Below are positions 49,101 through 61,120 of a stretch of 64,000 bases of DNA, one piece after another. The stretch is from NCBI RefSeq assembly GCF_032854445.1, contig NC_088302.1:55838237-55902236 (forward strand). The letters run 5' to 3'. The stretch's first letter is position 1. Every line of letters begins with the position of its first letter. Under the pieces are notes generated by a model that searched no databases, was not told the origin of the DNA, and saw only the letters and a program-made list of their open reading frames with translations. The DNA is from Liolophura sinensis. Taxonomy: Eukaryota; Mollusca; Polyplacophora; Chitonida; Chitonidae. Position numbers and translations under genes: made by a program.

Positions 49101-52100
49101 TGTACCAGCTGAAAGGTGCTCTGAGCACTGACTGACAACATACATGTACCAGTGGAAATAAAGGATAGGTGTACCAGCTGAAAGGTGCTCTGAGCACTGA
49201 CTGACAACATACATGTACCAGTGGAAATAAAGGATGAGTGTACCAGCTGAAAGGTGCTCTGAGCACTGACTGACAACATACATGTACCCGTGGAAATAAA
49301 GCATAAGTGTACCAGCTGATAGGTTCTCTGAGCACTGACTGACAACATACATGTACCCGTGGAAATAAAGGATAGGTGTACCAGCTGAAAGGTGCTCTGA
49401 GCACTGACCGACAACATACATTTACCCGTGGAAATAAAGGATGGGTGTACCAGCTGAAAGGTGCTCTGAGCACTGACTGACAACATACATGTACCCGTGG
49501 ACATAAAGGATAGGTGTACCAGCTGAAAGGTGCTCTGAGCACTGACTGACAACATACATGTACCCGTGGAAATAAAGGATAGGTGTACCAGCTGAAAGGT
49601 GCTCTGAGCACTGACTGAAAGCATACATGTACCTGTGGACATAAAGGATAGGTGTACCAGCTGAAAGGTGCTCTGAGCACTGACTGACAACATACATGTA
49701 CCAGTGGACATAAAGGATAGGTGTACCAGCTGAAAGGTGCTCTGAGCACTGACTGACAACATACATGTACCCGTGGAAATAAAGGATAGGTGTACCAGCT
49801 GAAAGGTGCTCTGAGCACTGACTGACAACATACATGTACCCATGGAAATAAAGGATGAGTGTACCAGCTGAAAGGTGCTCTGAGCACTGACTGACAACAT
49901 ACATGTACCCATGGAAATAAAGGATAGGTGTACCAGCTGAAAGGTGCTCTGAGCACTGACTGACAACATACATGTACCCGTGGAAATAAAGGATGGGTGT
50001 ACCAGCTGAAAGGTGCTCTGAGCACTGACTGACAACATACATGTACCTGTGGACATCAAGGATAGGTGTACCAGCTGAAAAGTGTTCTGAGCACTGACTG
50101 ACTACATACATGTACCCGTGGAAATAAAGGATAGGTGTACCAGCTGAAAGGTGCTCTGAGCACTGACTGACAACGTACATTTACCCGTGGAAATAAAGGA
50201 TGGGTGTATCAGCTGAAAGGTTCTCTGAGCACTGACTGAAAGCATACATGTACCAGTGGAAATAAAGGATAGGTGTACCAGCTGAAAGGTGCTCTGAGCA
50301 CTGACTGACAACATACATGTACCAGTGGAAATAAAGGATAGGTGTACCAGCTGAAAGGTGCTCTGAGCACTGACTGACAACATACATGTACCAGTGGAAA
50401 TAAAGGATGAGTGTACCAGCTGAAAGGTGCTCTGAGCACTGACTGACAACATACATGTACCTGTGGAAATAAAGCATAGGTGTACCAGCTGATAGGTTCT
50501 CTGAGCACTGACTGACAACATACATGTACCCGTGGAAATAAAGGATGGGTGTACCAGCTGAAAGGTGCTCTGAGCACTGACTGACAACATACATTTACCC
50601 GTGGAAATAAAGGATGGGTGTACCAGCTGAAAGGTGCTCTGAGCACTGACTGACAACATACATGTACCCGTGGACATAGAGGATAGGTGTACCAGCTGAA
50701 AGGTGCTCTGAGCACTGACTGACAACATACATGTACCAGTGGAAATAAAGGATAGGTGTACCAGCTGAAAGGTGCTCTGAGCACTGACTGAAAGCATACA
50801 TGTACCCGTGGACATAAAGGATAGGTGTACCAGCTGAAAGGTGCTCTGAGCACTGACTGACAACATACATGTACCAGTGGACATAAAGGATAGGTGTACC
50901 AGCTGAAAGGTGCTCTGAGCACTGACTGACAACATACATGTACCAGTGGAAATAAAGGATAGGTGTACCAGCTGAAAGGTGCTCTGAGCACTGACTGACA
51001 ACATACATGTACCAGTGGAAATAAAGGATGAGTGTACCAGATGAAAGGTGCTCTGAGCACTGACTGACAACATACATGTACCCATGGAAATAAAGGATAG
51101 GTGTACCAGCTGAAAGGTGCTCTGAGCACTGACTGACAACATACATGTACCCGTGGAAATAAAGGATGGGTGTACCAGCTGAAAGGTGCTCTGAGCACTG
51201 ACTGACAACATACATGTACCTGTGGACATCAAGGATAGGTGTACCAGCTGAAAAGTGTTCTGAGCACTGACTGACTACATACATGTACCCGTGGAAATAA
51301 AGGATAGGTGTACCAGCTGAAAGGTGCTCTGAGCACTGACTGACAACGTACATTTACCCGTGGAAATAAAGGATGGGTGTATCAGCTGAAAGGTTCTCTG
51401 AGCACTGACTGAAAGCATACATGTACCTGTGGAAATAAAGGATAGGTGTACCAGCTGAAAGGTGCTCTGAGCACTGACTGACAACATACATGTACCCGTG
51501 GAAATAAAGGATAGGTGTATCAGCTGAAAGGTTCTCTGAGCACTGACTGAAAGCATACATGTACCAGTGGAAATAAAGGATAGATGTACCAGCTGAAAGG
51601 TGCTCTGAGCACTGACTGAAAGCATACATGTACCCGTGGACATAAAGGATAGGTGTACCAGCTGAAAGGTGCTCTGAGCACTGACTGACAACATACATGT
51701 ACCAGTGGACATAAAGGATAGGTGTACCAGCTGAAAGGTGCTCTGAGCACTGACTGACAACATACATGTACCAGTGGAAATAAAGGATAGGTGTACCAGC
51801 TGAAAGGTGCTCTGAGCACTGACTGACAACATACATGTACCAGTGGAAATAAAGGATGAGTGTACCAGATAAAAGGTGCTCTGAGCACTGACTGACAACA
51901 TACATGTACCCATGGAAATAAAGGATAGGTGTACCAGCTGAAAGGTGCTCTGAGCACTGACTGACAACATACATGTACCCGTGGAAATAAAGGATGGGTG
52001 TACCAGCTGAAAGGTGCTCTGAGCACTGACTGACAACATACATGTACCTGTGGACATCAAGGATAGGTGTACCAGCTGAAAAGTGTTCTGAGCACTGACT

Positions 52101-52738
52101 GACTACATACATGTACCCGTGGAAATAAAGGATAGGTGTACCAGCTGAAAGGTGCTCTGAGCACTGACTGACAACGTACATTTACCCGTGGAAATAAAGG
52201 ATGGGTGTATCAGCTGAAAGGTTCTCTGAGCACTGACTGAAAGCATACATGTACCTGTGGAAATAAAGGATAGGTGTACCAGCTGAAAGGTGCTCTGAGC
52301 ACTGACTGACAACATACATGTACCAGTGGAAATGAAAGATAGGTGTACCAGCTGAAAGGTACTCTGAGCACTGACTGACAACATACATTTACCCGTGGAA
52401 ATAAAGGATAGGTGTATCAGCTGAAAGGTTCTCTGAGCACTGACTGAAAGCATACATGTACCAGTGGAAATAAAGGATAGATGTACCAGCTGAAAGGTGC
52501 TCTGAGCACTGACTGACAACATACATGTACCCGTGGACATAAAGGATTTTTGTACCAGCTGAAAGGTGCTCTGAGCACTGACTGACAACATACATGTACC
52601 CGTGGAAATAAAGGATAGGTGTACCAGCTGAAAGGTGCTCTGAGCACTGACTGACAATATACATGTACCAGTGGACATAAAGGATAGGTGTACCAGCTGA
52701 AAGGTGCTCTGAGCAATGAATGACAACATACATGTACC
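46105..52738. repeat. 69-bp tandem array in intron 3, about 96 copies
   Basis: Unit ACATACATGTACCCGTGGAA, ATAAAGGATAGGTGTACCAG, CTGAAAGGTGCTCTGAGCAC, TGACTGACA. Every unit contains the hairpin GTGCTC-T-GAGCAC and the palindrome TACATGTA. Variant units recur in the same order at a spacing of about 1173 bp (17 units; for example the CGTACATTTACC unit near 50174 and 51347), and of 828 bp (12 units) at the high-coordinate end. The period is divisible by three, so open frames of up to about 600 codons cross it; I do not call them genes. Confidence 0.97.
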
Positions 52739-52754
52739 ACATACAAGGAAAGTC

Positions 52755-52995
52755 ATTGTTGATATATTCGAAGTGATCACAAGTTATTGCTCAGATAATC
52801 AGACGAAGTGATCACAAATTATTGCTCAGATAATCAGATGAAGTGATCATGTCATTGTTCAGATAATCAGACGAAGTCATCACAAGTTATTGCTCAGATA
52901 ATCAGACGAAGTTATCACAAGTTATTGTTCAGATAATCAGACGAAGTCAGCACAAGTTATTGTACAGATAATCAGACGAAGGGATCACAAGTTAT
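52755..52995. repeat. 35-bp tandem array, about 7 copies
   Basis: Unit GATCACAAGTTATTGCTCAG followed by ATAATCAGACGAAGT. It follows the 69-bp array within 20 bp but is unrelated in sequence. Confidence 0.92.
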
Positions 52996-53408
52996 TGTTA
53001 CTACACTACTGGCATCACAGAATGTTGGAACTATGAACCAAAGCTTGTCTGCCAGTTTGCACCTTAGTACAAAAAAAACTTTCTTACCAAAACTACAAAT
53101 GTCTTAAATTCCAGCTTACTTTTACTTCTTTTTACTTCTGTGAGGTAAAGTGTACAAGTGACAAAACACCACATAGGAGAAAATAATGATATTCAAGAGT
53201 TCAAAAGGGATTACCAGGCTTGTTGGCTGCTATTAGAAAACTTCTCAACTGAACTCAAATTTTGCGTTACAAACCAGACATTGAACATTCACAATTCCAA
53301 TAGAATATCTTCAGTATAAAATGACTCTCAAATTTAACTAGTACGTATAAGCATCCTCAACTTTAATTCATTTCCTTCTTGTTTTTTTCTTGAATCACAT
53401 CCACCCAC
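52996..53408. other. GTF3A intron 3, donor-proximal part
   Basis: Unique AT-rich sequence. It begins on the minus strand with the exon 3 donor GTGGGT. No array is seeded here. Confidence 0.6.
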
Positions 53409-53499
53409 CTTGTATTCTTTGGGCTGATGTATCCGCTCTATGTGACGGCTTAAACTCAAACTGTTAGCAAATTCTTGTTCACAGCTTTCAACTGTGCAT
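53409..53499 (-). CDS. GTF3A: GTF3A exon 3: zinc finger 3
   Basis: Residues 82-112. The acceptor is CTTGTTTCAG and the donor is AAG/GTGGGT. The first base completes a Lys codon and the exon ends in phase 0. The finger is KCTVESCEQEFANSLSLSRH then IERIH, with H-x4-H, the spacing of TFIIIA finger 3. Fingers 1-3 provide most of the 5S gene C-box binding in the family. The exon is 31 codons and joins exons 2 and 4 without residue loss. Confidence 0.94.
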
Positions 53500-53939
53500 C
53501 TGAAACAAGAAAGGAAAACAAGACAGAGTGATAATGTATCAGCAAACTGTAATCATATCATGACTGCTTTTAATGAAGCATGTCCTCCTATACTATATGG
53601 GACTACAAGTATATGGTTGGCAGGGTTATTTCCCCTGAACTTGCATGTACCTTGTCAGACAAGTTTTCAGGCTCTATCCCATACTCTCTTAGTTTTCACA
53701 TTACTGCCACCACTAGTAAATTTTGCACAGAAATCTTGAACAATGCCAAGGCCACTGGTGTCATGGGGATGGGGTAGGAAGTGATGTGAGAATCACAAAA
53801 GCCCTGTCTTAACCATTCTTTCTATCAATTATTAATACACATACATTCTCTTTATCTAAAGTAAACATTCTAACCAACAAATGAAAAAATTTTACTGATG
53901 AATACTTATTAAATAGTTCCATGTGAGGAGACAAGTGGT
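53500..53939. other. GTF3A intron 2, spacer
   Basis: Nothing recognised. Confidence 0.5.
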
Positions 53940-54034
53940 GATTTATTTATTTATTTGATTGGTGTTCCATGTCGTACTCAAGAATATTTCACTAATAAAT
54001 ATTACGGTGGCCAGCATTATGGCGGGAGGAAAGA
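53940..54034 (-). mobile_element. SINE family A, short 3' fragment
   Basis: Tail ATTTATTTATTTATTTGATT and the first about 75 bp of the body (GTACTCAAGAATATTTCACT ... GGCCAGCATTATGGCGGGAG), then unrelated sequence. Confidence 0.85.
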
Positions 54035-54346
54035 CACTTGTGGTGAGGGTAAGATTAAAGAAGCCAATGTGCATCACATAGCCTCCAAAGGTCAAGCTTG
54101 TCTAGTGGTGGCAGTGCTGTAAAGAGAGCATCGAGAGCGACACATGCAGCATAAAGAGTATGGCTCTAAACATAAAGCACACTTCCAAATATGTTTTGCA
54201 CTGTAATTCTCCTTCAAATTCTTAGCCCACAAGGTCTTGTTCTGTACACATCCACAGGCCTTGCTGCTTACCCTGAAATGGCTACAATTTCACCATACAG
54301 GATTTGCCTCATGTTTGATGAGGGTTTACATGCCATCAAAATGTCA

Positions 54347-54379
54347 TGTTGGGTCTTTTACAATGTAAAAGACCCAACA
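54347..54379. repeat. Perfect 16-bp inverted repeat with a 1-nt loop
   Basis: Arms TGTTGGGTCTTTTACA and TGTAAAAGACCCAACA are separated by a single A. It lies at the very edge of the 31-bp array. Confidence 0.92.
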
Positions 54380-56265
54380 AATAAACCATTTCTACAATCG
54401 GCAAACACCTATCCGACAATACTCAGACACCTCAAACCTCTAACAATATGTAGACACGTTAAACCCATAATTACAATATTCACACAGCGAAAACACCTAT
54501 CTGACAATATTCACATATCTAAAACCCCTACCTGACAATATTCAAACATCTAAAAAAACCATCTGACAACATTCACACATCTAAAACCCCTATCTGACAA
54601 TATTCACTCATCTGTAACCCCTATTTGACAATATTCACATATCTAAAACCCTCATCTAAAACCCCCTATCTGACAATATTCTCACATCTAAAACCCCTGT
54701 CTAACAATGTTCACACATCTAAAACCCCTATCTGACAATATTCTCACATCTAAAACCCCTATCTGACAATATTCACACATCTAAAACCCCTATCTGACAA
54801 CATTCACACATCTAAAAACCCAATCTGACAATATTCAAACATCTAAAACCCCTACCTGACAATATTCACACACCTAAAACCTCTATCTGACAATATTCAC
54901 ACATCTATATCCCTTACTTGACAATATTCACACATCTAAAATCCCTATCTGACAACATTCACACATCTAAAACCCCTACCTGACAATATTCACACACCTA
55001 AAACCCCTACCTGACAATATTCACACACCTAAAACCTCTATCTGACAATATTAACACATCTATATCCCTTACTTGACAATATTCTCATATCTAAAACTCC
55101 TATATGAGAATATTCACACATCCAAAACCCCCATCCGACAACATTCACACATTCAAAACCCCTACCTGACAATATTCAAACATCTAAAAACCCCATCTGA
55201 CAATATTAACACATCTAAAACCCCTATCTGACAATATTCACACATCTAAAACCCCTATTTCACAATATTTACGCATCTAAAACCCTAATCTAAAAACCCC
55301 TACCTGACAATATTAACACATCCAAAACCCCTATCTGACAATATTCTCACATCTAAAACCCCTATCTAACAATGTTCACACATCTAAAACCCCTATCTGA
55401 CAATATTCTCACATCTAAAACCCCTATCTGACAATATTCACTCATTTGTAACCCCTATTTGACAATATTCACATATCTAAAACCCTCATCTAAAAACCCC
55501 TATCTGACAATATTCTCACATCTAAAACCCCTGTCTAACAATGTTCACACATCTAAAACCCCTATCTGACAATATTCTCACACCTAAAACCCCCATGTGA
55601 CAATATTTAAACATCTAAAACCCCCATCTGACAATATTCAAACATCTAAAACCCCTATCTGACAATATTCACACATATAAAACCCCTATCTGACAATATT
55701 CACACATCTAAAACCTATCTAACAATATACAAACACCCGAACCTCTATCTGAGAATACTCAAACACCTACACCCTATCCAACAATGTACAAACATCTAAC
55801 CCTCTATCTGATAAAAAGCAGGCACCTACATGTAAATGTTCAAATCTGACAATATGAACAGATAAAACATATATCTGACGCGATGCAGACACCTAGATAC
55901 CTTCTCTGACAACATCCAGGCACCTAAAAACCCTCTCTGACACCATGCAGGAGGCTAAAAACCCTCTCTGACACCATGCAGGAAGCTAAAAACCCTCTCT
56001 GATACCATGCAGGAAACTAAAAACCCTCTCTTACACCAAGCAGGAAGCTAAAAACTCTCTCTTACACCATGCAGATACCGAGATACCCTCCCTAACAACA
56101 TCCAGGCACCCTTTCTAACATCATGCAGGCACCTAAAACACCTATCTGGCATTATGCAGACACCTGAAAGACCTTATCTGACCATGTGCAGACACCTAGA
56201 ACACCTATCAGACAATGTGCAGACGCCTAATAACCCTCTCTGACAGCATGCGGATACCTAGATCT
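54380..56265. repeat. 31-bp tandem array in intron 2, about 58 copies
   Basis: Unit CTAAAACCCCTATCTGACAA followed by TATTCACACAT. From about 55870 on the units drift to CTAAAAACCCTCTCTGACAC followed by CATGCAGGAAG, but the period and core are kept, so I treat it as one array. It stops about 30 bp from the exon 2 donor. Confidence 0.93.
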
Positions 56266-56293
56266 TGTCACGGACGCTGAGGGTAGGACTTAC

Positions 56294-56406
56294 TTCAGTT
56301 TGTCCTGCTGTTTTGCTTCACTGTGAGACGTCTCCACGTGCCTCTTCAGGTGTGCAGCTCTGGCATAACTCTTACAACACCCAAACTCCTCACACACAAA
56401 AGGCTT
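56294..56406 (-). CDS. GTF3A: GTF3A exon 2: zinc finger 2
   Basis: Residues 45-81. The acceptor is TTTTTCAG and the donor is CTGAA/GTAAGT. It starts in phase 0 and ends in phase 2. It begins KPF, completing the TGE-KPF linker with exon 1, then the finger VCEEFGCCKSYARAAHLKRH then VETSH (C-x4-C-x12-H-x4-H), then a Lys/Gln-rich linker. GEKPF between fingers 1 and 2 is the classical C2H2 linker and is the same in vertebrate TFIIIA. Confidence 0.94.
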
Positions 56407-57799
56407 CTGAAAAATAAATAAATAAAATACAATATATATTTAGGTTTGCTGTTAGTTATATAACCCCGCATTGGTTAGGACTGGGGGGATTCCCACCCTA
56501 TTTGAACTTCCTATATTTACTAAGTCTAATTTTTAAAATGAGCAAGCCAAACTGTTTACAATACTCATGAATATACTTTATTTTATGTTTATCACACTGC
56601 TCCCTTAAATCTACGCAGATCGATTTACCGTGAAATTGGAATTAACTTGTGTGGTGTTCCCCCTCTTTTTTTGTCAATATATGCATAGGAAAAAGGGCAT
56701 ATTGTTGTCACAAGTACATCCTCAGGCATCACTTTTGACTGAGTGTATATCAAGTCTTTCTTGATGTAAATTCGTAATATGACAAATAAAAACTGTGCTG
56801 AGAATCACAATCCTACCATACCTGGGTAAACAATGAGTCAGGCTCGTGCAAGAGTCTAGGAACGTGACCTCAGCTGAATTGCTTCCCTTCACCATTGCTG
56901 GGTGCTATTAAAGCCCTCTGCATATGATGCTGCTGTTGACTTCAAGTTGTTTACTTTCATTTAAAGCTTCACTGATTAAATTTAAGAGTTGCACATGTGG
57001 CATTTTGTGCAGAATTATGAGCTCTCCTGTAATGTGGCACTGTCCATTTGAAGCATTCAGTTTACAGTACATTTACGAAAACACTGAATATTGGAGAGTT
57101 CATCACCACAGAACAAAACCATGAATCTCCTCACAGGTTATGTTTCTTTCAAATCACCATGATTGGCTTGCCTGCCGGAGCGGTGGGAATTTAGTCGAAA
57201 AACATTATCAATCTGTTGAGCTGTTATGTAAATAAAAATGGAAATATATGTATTGTGGAGTGACCAATCGTGGCTTGGCCTACGATGACTAGGCAAGAAT
57301 CCTCCTTTGTGTTTATTTTGATCACCATATATGTTGTCACCAGTTCAGCAATGCAACAATGTGTTGCCGCCATGTTTGTTTTCTTACACACTGTCAAGAA
57401 GAACTAAGGTTTGTTCTCTCCAAAATACATTATTCCACAAAAAAAAGTAAGGAATTCTTGACATACTCTTGTCATGCAGGTTTAAAGTTTGTCTTTCTCA
57501 AACATCTCGATTCGCAGAGGTAAAGGTAAATCACTTTACATGTTATTGAGAGAAATGCAAAAATTTTTATAACTGTTATTGTTTTATTAAAGTGGGTAAC
57601 TCATTCAACACAAATACCTGAAATTCTTTTGTACATTTTGTATCATAACCTACAACAGTCACATTCAGTCACATTCAGAATTCTGCTTACTCCAGCCATT
57701 ACAAATTATCTCCCTTGTCAGGATTTAATTTTGCATGCATTCGATCATAGCACGACATGAATCTTTTGGGTCCAAATGAACGCCTTATTTCGAGGGAGC
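56407..57799. other. GTF3A intron 1, no feature
   Basis: Unique AT-rich sequence. No exon or array. Confidence 0.5.
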
Positions 57800-57965
57800 A
57801 GTGTATTTATTTATTTGATTTCAATATTTCAAGGATATTTGACATATATGACTGTGGTCAGTATTATAGTGGGAGGACATTGAGCAGTGGAAGGTTGCCA
57901 AGCAGTGGGATGAAACCAGGCAGACCCACAACCACCCACAGGTTACCGCGAGAACTTCCTACATA
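57800..57965 (-). mobile_element. SINE family A, strongly decayed fragment
   Basis: The ATTTATTTATTTGATT tail and diverged body segments (GGTCAGTATTATAGTGGGAG, CCACAGGTTACCGCGAGAAC) keep the order of the intact copies. The head is lost. Confidence 0.65.
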
Positions 57966-58996
57966 CTCAAGGGGGGTCTTGAGTTATGCATCTTACAGGG
58001 GAAAATGCTACTTACATACAGGCTCCCAAATTCTTGGCCCAAAGATAAACATGAAGAAAACATGACTTTTTCCACAAAAGTTGACATTTACTGTGGCAGA
58101 ACATCCGAATCCTGTTTGGGGTTGTACATCCAGTCAATCAAAATATCAGTCTGGACTTCAGGGACATGATGCACAATGTACAACTGGTGCTGCTAAATGT
58201 TTGGCGACAGTCACATTACCTTTATGAGCTATGTTTTCTGTATCAGTATCTGTTTGAGTGTTTATATGTAACTCTACAGCATAAACTCAGGAGTCCACAT
58301 TGGTTTTCCTTATTCACATTTTTGTCTAGTTTGGGTTATCATTTAATTATGATTTTAGATGGTTTTGATCCTAAGATTAAGAAAACTCTGATCATGACAA
58401 CCAGTGATCAAATCATTTGATTTTTCTGGTGCCTGTAAATGAATACAATACGTAAAGTCATATACATTTATTTCAGATTGAAAACAGGCAATGTTCTGTA
58501 CCCAAAGAGGAGTATACTGATTTAGGAATGTTCATTTCATTGGTGAGAAAAAAAAAAGCAACGCCACTAATCCATTTAGTGTATATGAGATTATGACCGA
58601 CACAGCCAGGAGCACAACAGTTAGGTCATTATCGGGTAACAGCTATTAACAATCAAGGTCAGTTATATTGTGGGATGTATTTGTTTAGTTCACTAAGTGA
58701 GACGTTAACTTCCATTTGGGCCGTAATGTTAGCCAACATATCATCACGTCAAAGTGACATGACAGCGTGAGTGAGTATAATGCATTATCAATGCAGCTTT
58801 AGTTTCTATGTCTGAAGTTTGCGGCTCCCGTTGTATATCTCGACATCACTACAATTTGAAAATGATACCACAAAGAGAATAACATGCGAAGGCCGCAAGC
58901 TACATGTAAATAAAACCACGTGGCGTCCATTCAGCAGTGCAGTGATTGATTGTTCAACATTTCAAACATCGCAAATTCACCAACCCATCAATTTAC
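57966..58996. other. GTF3A intron 1, 5' part
   Basis: Nothing recognised. It begins on the minus strand with the donor GTAAAT. Confidence 0.5.
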
Positions 58997-59128
58997 CTCG
59001 CCTGTGTGTGTACGCATGTGAATAATGAGCCTGTCATTCCTGGAAAATGTCATATCACATTCAGGATGAGAACAAATAAAAGTATGAACAGATCCACTGC
59101 TGTCACGTCGTTTTGGGCCTTCCGCCAT
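58997..59128 (-). CDS. GTF3A: GTF3A exon 1: start and zinc finger 1
   Basis: Residues 1-44, donor GAG/GTAAAT, phase 0. The protein starts MAEGPKRRDSSGSVHTF, then finger 1: ICSHPECDMTFSRNDRLIIH then MRTH and TGE. I chose the ATG at 59128 because it sits in the better context (AACATGG, A at -3 and G at +4). A second in-frame ATG lies two codons upstream (LMNMAEG), in a poor context. The frame remains open further upstream to 59281, but that stretch is hydrophobic and unlike TFIIIA, so I read it as 5' UTR. Confidence 0.94.
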
Positions 59129-59320
59129 GTTCATTAGTTTACCGTTGGTCTGTACGAGCCGCACATTCGTAATTAAATAGCATGATAGCAATAAAGAGTA
59201 ACAGTGCTGTGGTAATTTGCTCATTCCTGCTGAGTAAGTATTAAAGAATTTAAGCAAATAATATAAATTTCTTTGCCACAAATGCTTAAGAAAAGTTATG
59301 AAGCGGATTCAGTTTAACAG

Positions 59321-59343
59321 GTCACGTGATAAGTCATGTGACT
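59321..59343. promoter_or_regulatory. Paired E-box/M-box-like motifs upstream of GTF3A
   Basis: GTCACGTGAT at 59321-59330 and GTCATGTGAC at 59334-59343 both fit TCAYGTGA, the extended E-box bound by MITF/TFE-type bHLH-zipper factors in animals. They lie about 200 bp upstream of the chosen ATG, a plausible promoter position. No TATA box was identified. Confidence 0.45.
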
Positions 59344-59769
59344 TTGACAGCTATTCCAGCCTAATACACGAACTGCAGCCCAACATTTCTTCCTATCCTT
59401 CACGAAGTTAAACCCCTAGGGCTGATTTATGGTTTGACACAAATTCACCATAAGAAATATCTTAGTTAACATTCCTGTCTTTCATTCATTGTACATCCTC
59501 TCCTCTCAGTATAGACGTGTGCTCATAGAGGCCCTCAGCAGGGCCTACCTGTGTCTGCAGCTCTATTCTCAAACTAGAGAAAGTCAGAGGAGCAAAATAG
59601 GTCTCGATCATTTGTTTAATTGTAGCAGGTGTCCCATTATTTGGATACAGATTACGTGTCTTTAAGTTAAACAACAGCACATGATGCATTCAATCAGTCA
59701 TATTGAAATTTTAGCTAAAATGCTATCCTCGTGCGTAGAATTATGCTTCACTCAACCAGCACACTGAAG
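59344..59769. other. Upstream intergenic sequence
   Basis: Nothing recognised. Confidence 0.5.
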
Positions 59770-61120
59770 GCTATCCCAGCACTCTCCTGAGTCACGTACC
59801 TGACAACGTGAAGCCCTGTCACACCAATCCGGACACCTGGCCTGCCAAGTCTCAGCATACTGACACCTGTCCTGCTGAGTCTCAGTATACCAAAACCATT
59901 CCTGGCACCATGCTGAGCCTCAGTATGCTGTTGGCAGTTTTGACACTCTGTTGAGCCACATTATACAGACACCAGTCCTGCAAAATACCCTGCTAAGTCA
60001 CAGTGCATGCACACCAGTCCTGACACCATGCTGACTCACAGTATACAGACAGCAGGCCTGACAGGCTGCTGAGTCAGAGTACACAGACATCAGTCTAACA
60101 CCATGCTGAGTCACAGTATACAGACCCCAATCTTGACACTCTGCTGAGTCACACAATAGACACCAGTCCTGATACTCGCTGAGCCACAATGTATTGACAC
60201 TAGTACTAACACCTTGCTGAGCCATGGAATACAGACACCAGTCCTGATACCCTGCTTAGTCACAGTATACAGACACCAGTCCTGACACCATGTCGAGTCA
60301 CAGTACACCAACACCAGTCTAACACCATGCTGAGTCACAGTATACAGACCCCAGTCTTGACACTGCTGAGTCACACAATACAGACACCAGTCCTGATACT
60401 CGCTGAGCCAGTCTATTGACACTAGTACTAACACCTTGTTGAGTGATGATATAGACACCAGTCCTGACACCTCACTGTCATAGTGTACAGACACCTGTCC
60501 AGACACCATGCTGAGTCACGGTATACAGACATCAGTCCAACACCCTGCTGAGTAACAATATACAGACACCAGTCCTGACACCCTGCTGAGTCACAGAATA
60601 CAGACACCAGTCCTGATACTCGCTCAACCAGTGTACTGACACTAGTACTAACACCTTGCTGAGTCAGTGTACTGACACTAGTATTTCCTCCCTGCTGAGT
60701 CACTGTATAAAGGCACCAGTCCTGCATATGACACATTGCTGTGTCACAGACTACAGATACCACTATTCACACCCTGCTCAGCCAGTGTACAGACACTAGT
60801 ATTGACACCCTGCTAAGACACTGTGTACAAACAGTAGTGTTGACACCCTACTCAGTCTTGGTGTACAAACTCTAGTATTGACACCCTGCTGAGTCACAGT
60901 GTACAGACACTAATACTGACACCCTGCTGAGTCACAGTGTACAAAAACTAGTAATGACACCTGCCTGAGTCACAGTGTACAGACTTTAGCATTGACACAC
61001 TTCTCAGTCATAATGTAGAGACACAAGTATGGACGCCCTACTCAGTCACACAGACACTAGTCCTGTCACCGTGCTGATTCACAGTGTAATGACACCTGGG
61101 AGAGTCACGGTGCACTGACA
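59770..61120. repeat. 38-40 bp degenerate tandem array, about 33 copies
   Basis: Unit like CCTGCTGAGTCACAGTATAC followed by AGACACCAGTCCTGACAC, with many indels. A block of several units around 60000-60200 recurs around 60230-60420 in the same order. Confidence 0.88.

Larger units (their letters stand above)
25680..59128 (-). other. GTF3A: GTF3A gene span (nine coding exons)
   Basis: Transcription factor IIIA binds the internal control region of 5S rRNA genes to start RNA polymerase III transcription, and it also binds 5S rRNA. The coding exons sum to 1410 nt (469 codons plus stop) with every splice phase compatible. Introns 1 to 8 are about 2590, 2794, 10801, 269, 1010, 12851, 1257 and 467 bp. 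The long ones owe their length mainly to tandem arrays. Fingers 1 to 6 are one per exon, exon 7 holds fingers 7, 8 and half of 9, and exon 8 completes finger 9. Vertebrate TFIIIA is about 365 residues (from memory). The extra length here is in the C-terminal tail. Confidence 0.93.

Noticed and set aside
46014-50025. Open frames of 450-600 codons (SVSAQSTFQLVH, CSEHLSAGTPILYFH)
   Set aside because: The 69-bp unit is a multiple of three and has no stops in several frames. These are repeat artefacts within intron 3.
54380-56265. Exon 2-derived array
   Set aside because: The array ends near the exon 2 donor, but its unit contains no exon 2 or donor sequence.
59129-59281. N-terminal extension of GTF3A upstream of MAEG
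   Set aside because: The frame is open, but it is hydrophobic and unlike TFIIIA, and the ATG at 59128 has the best context.
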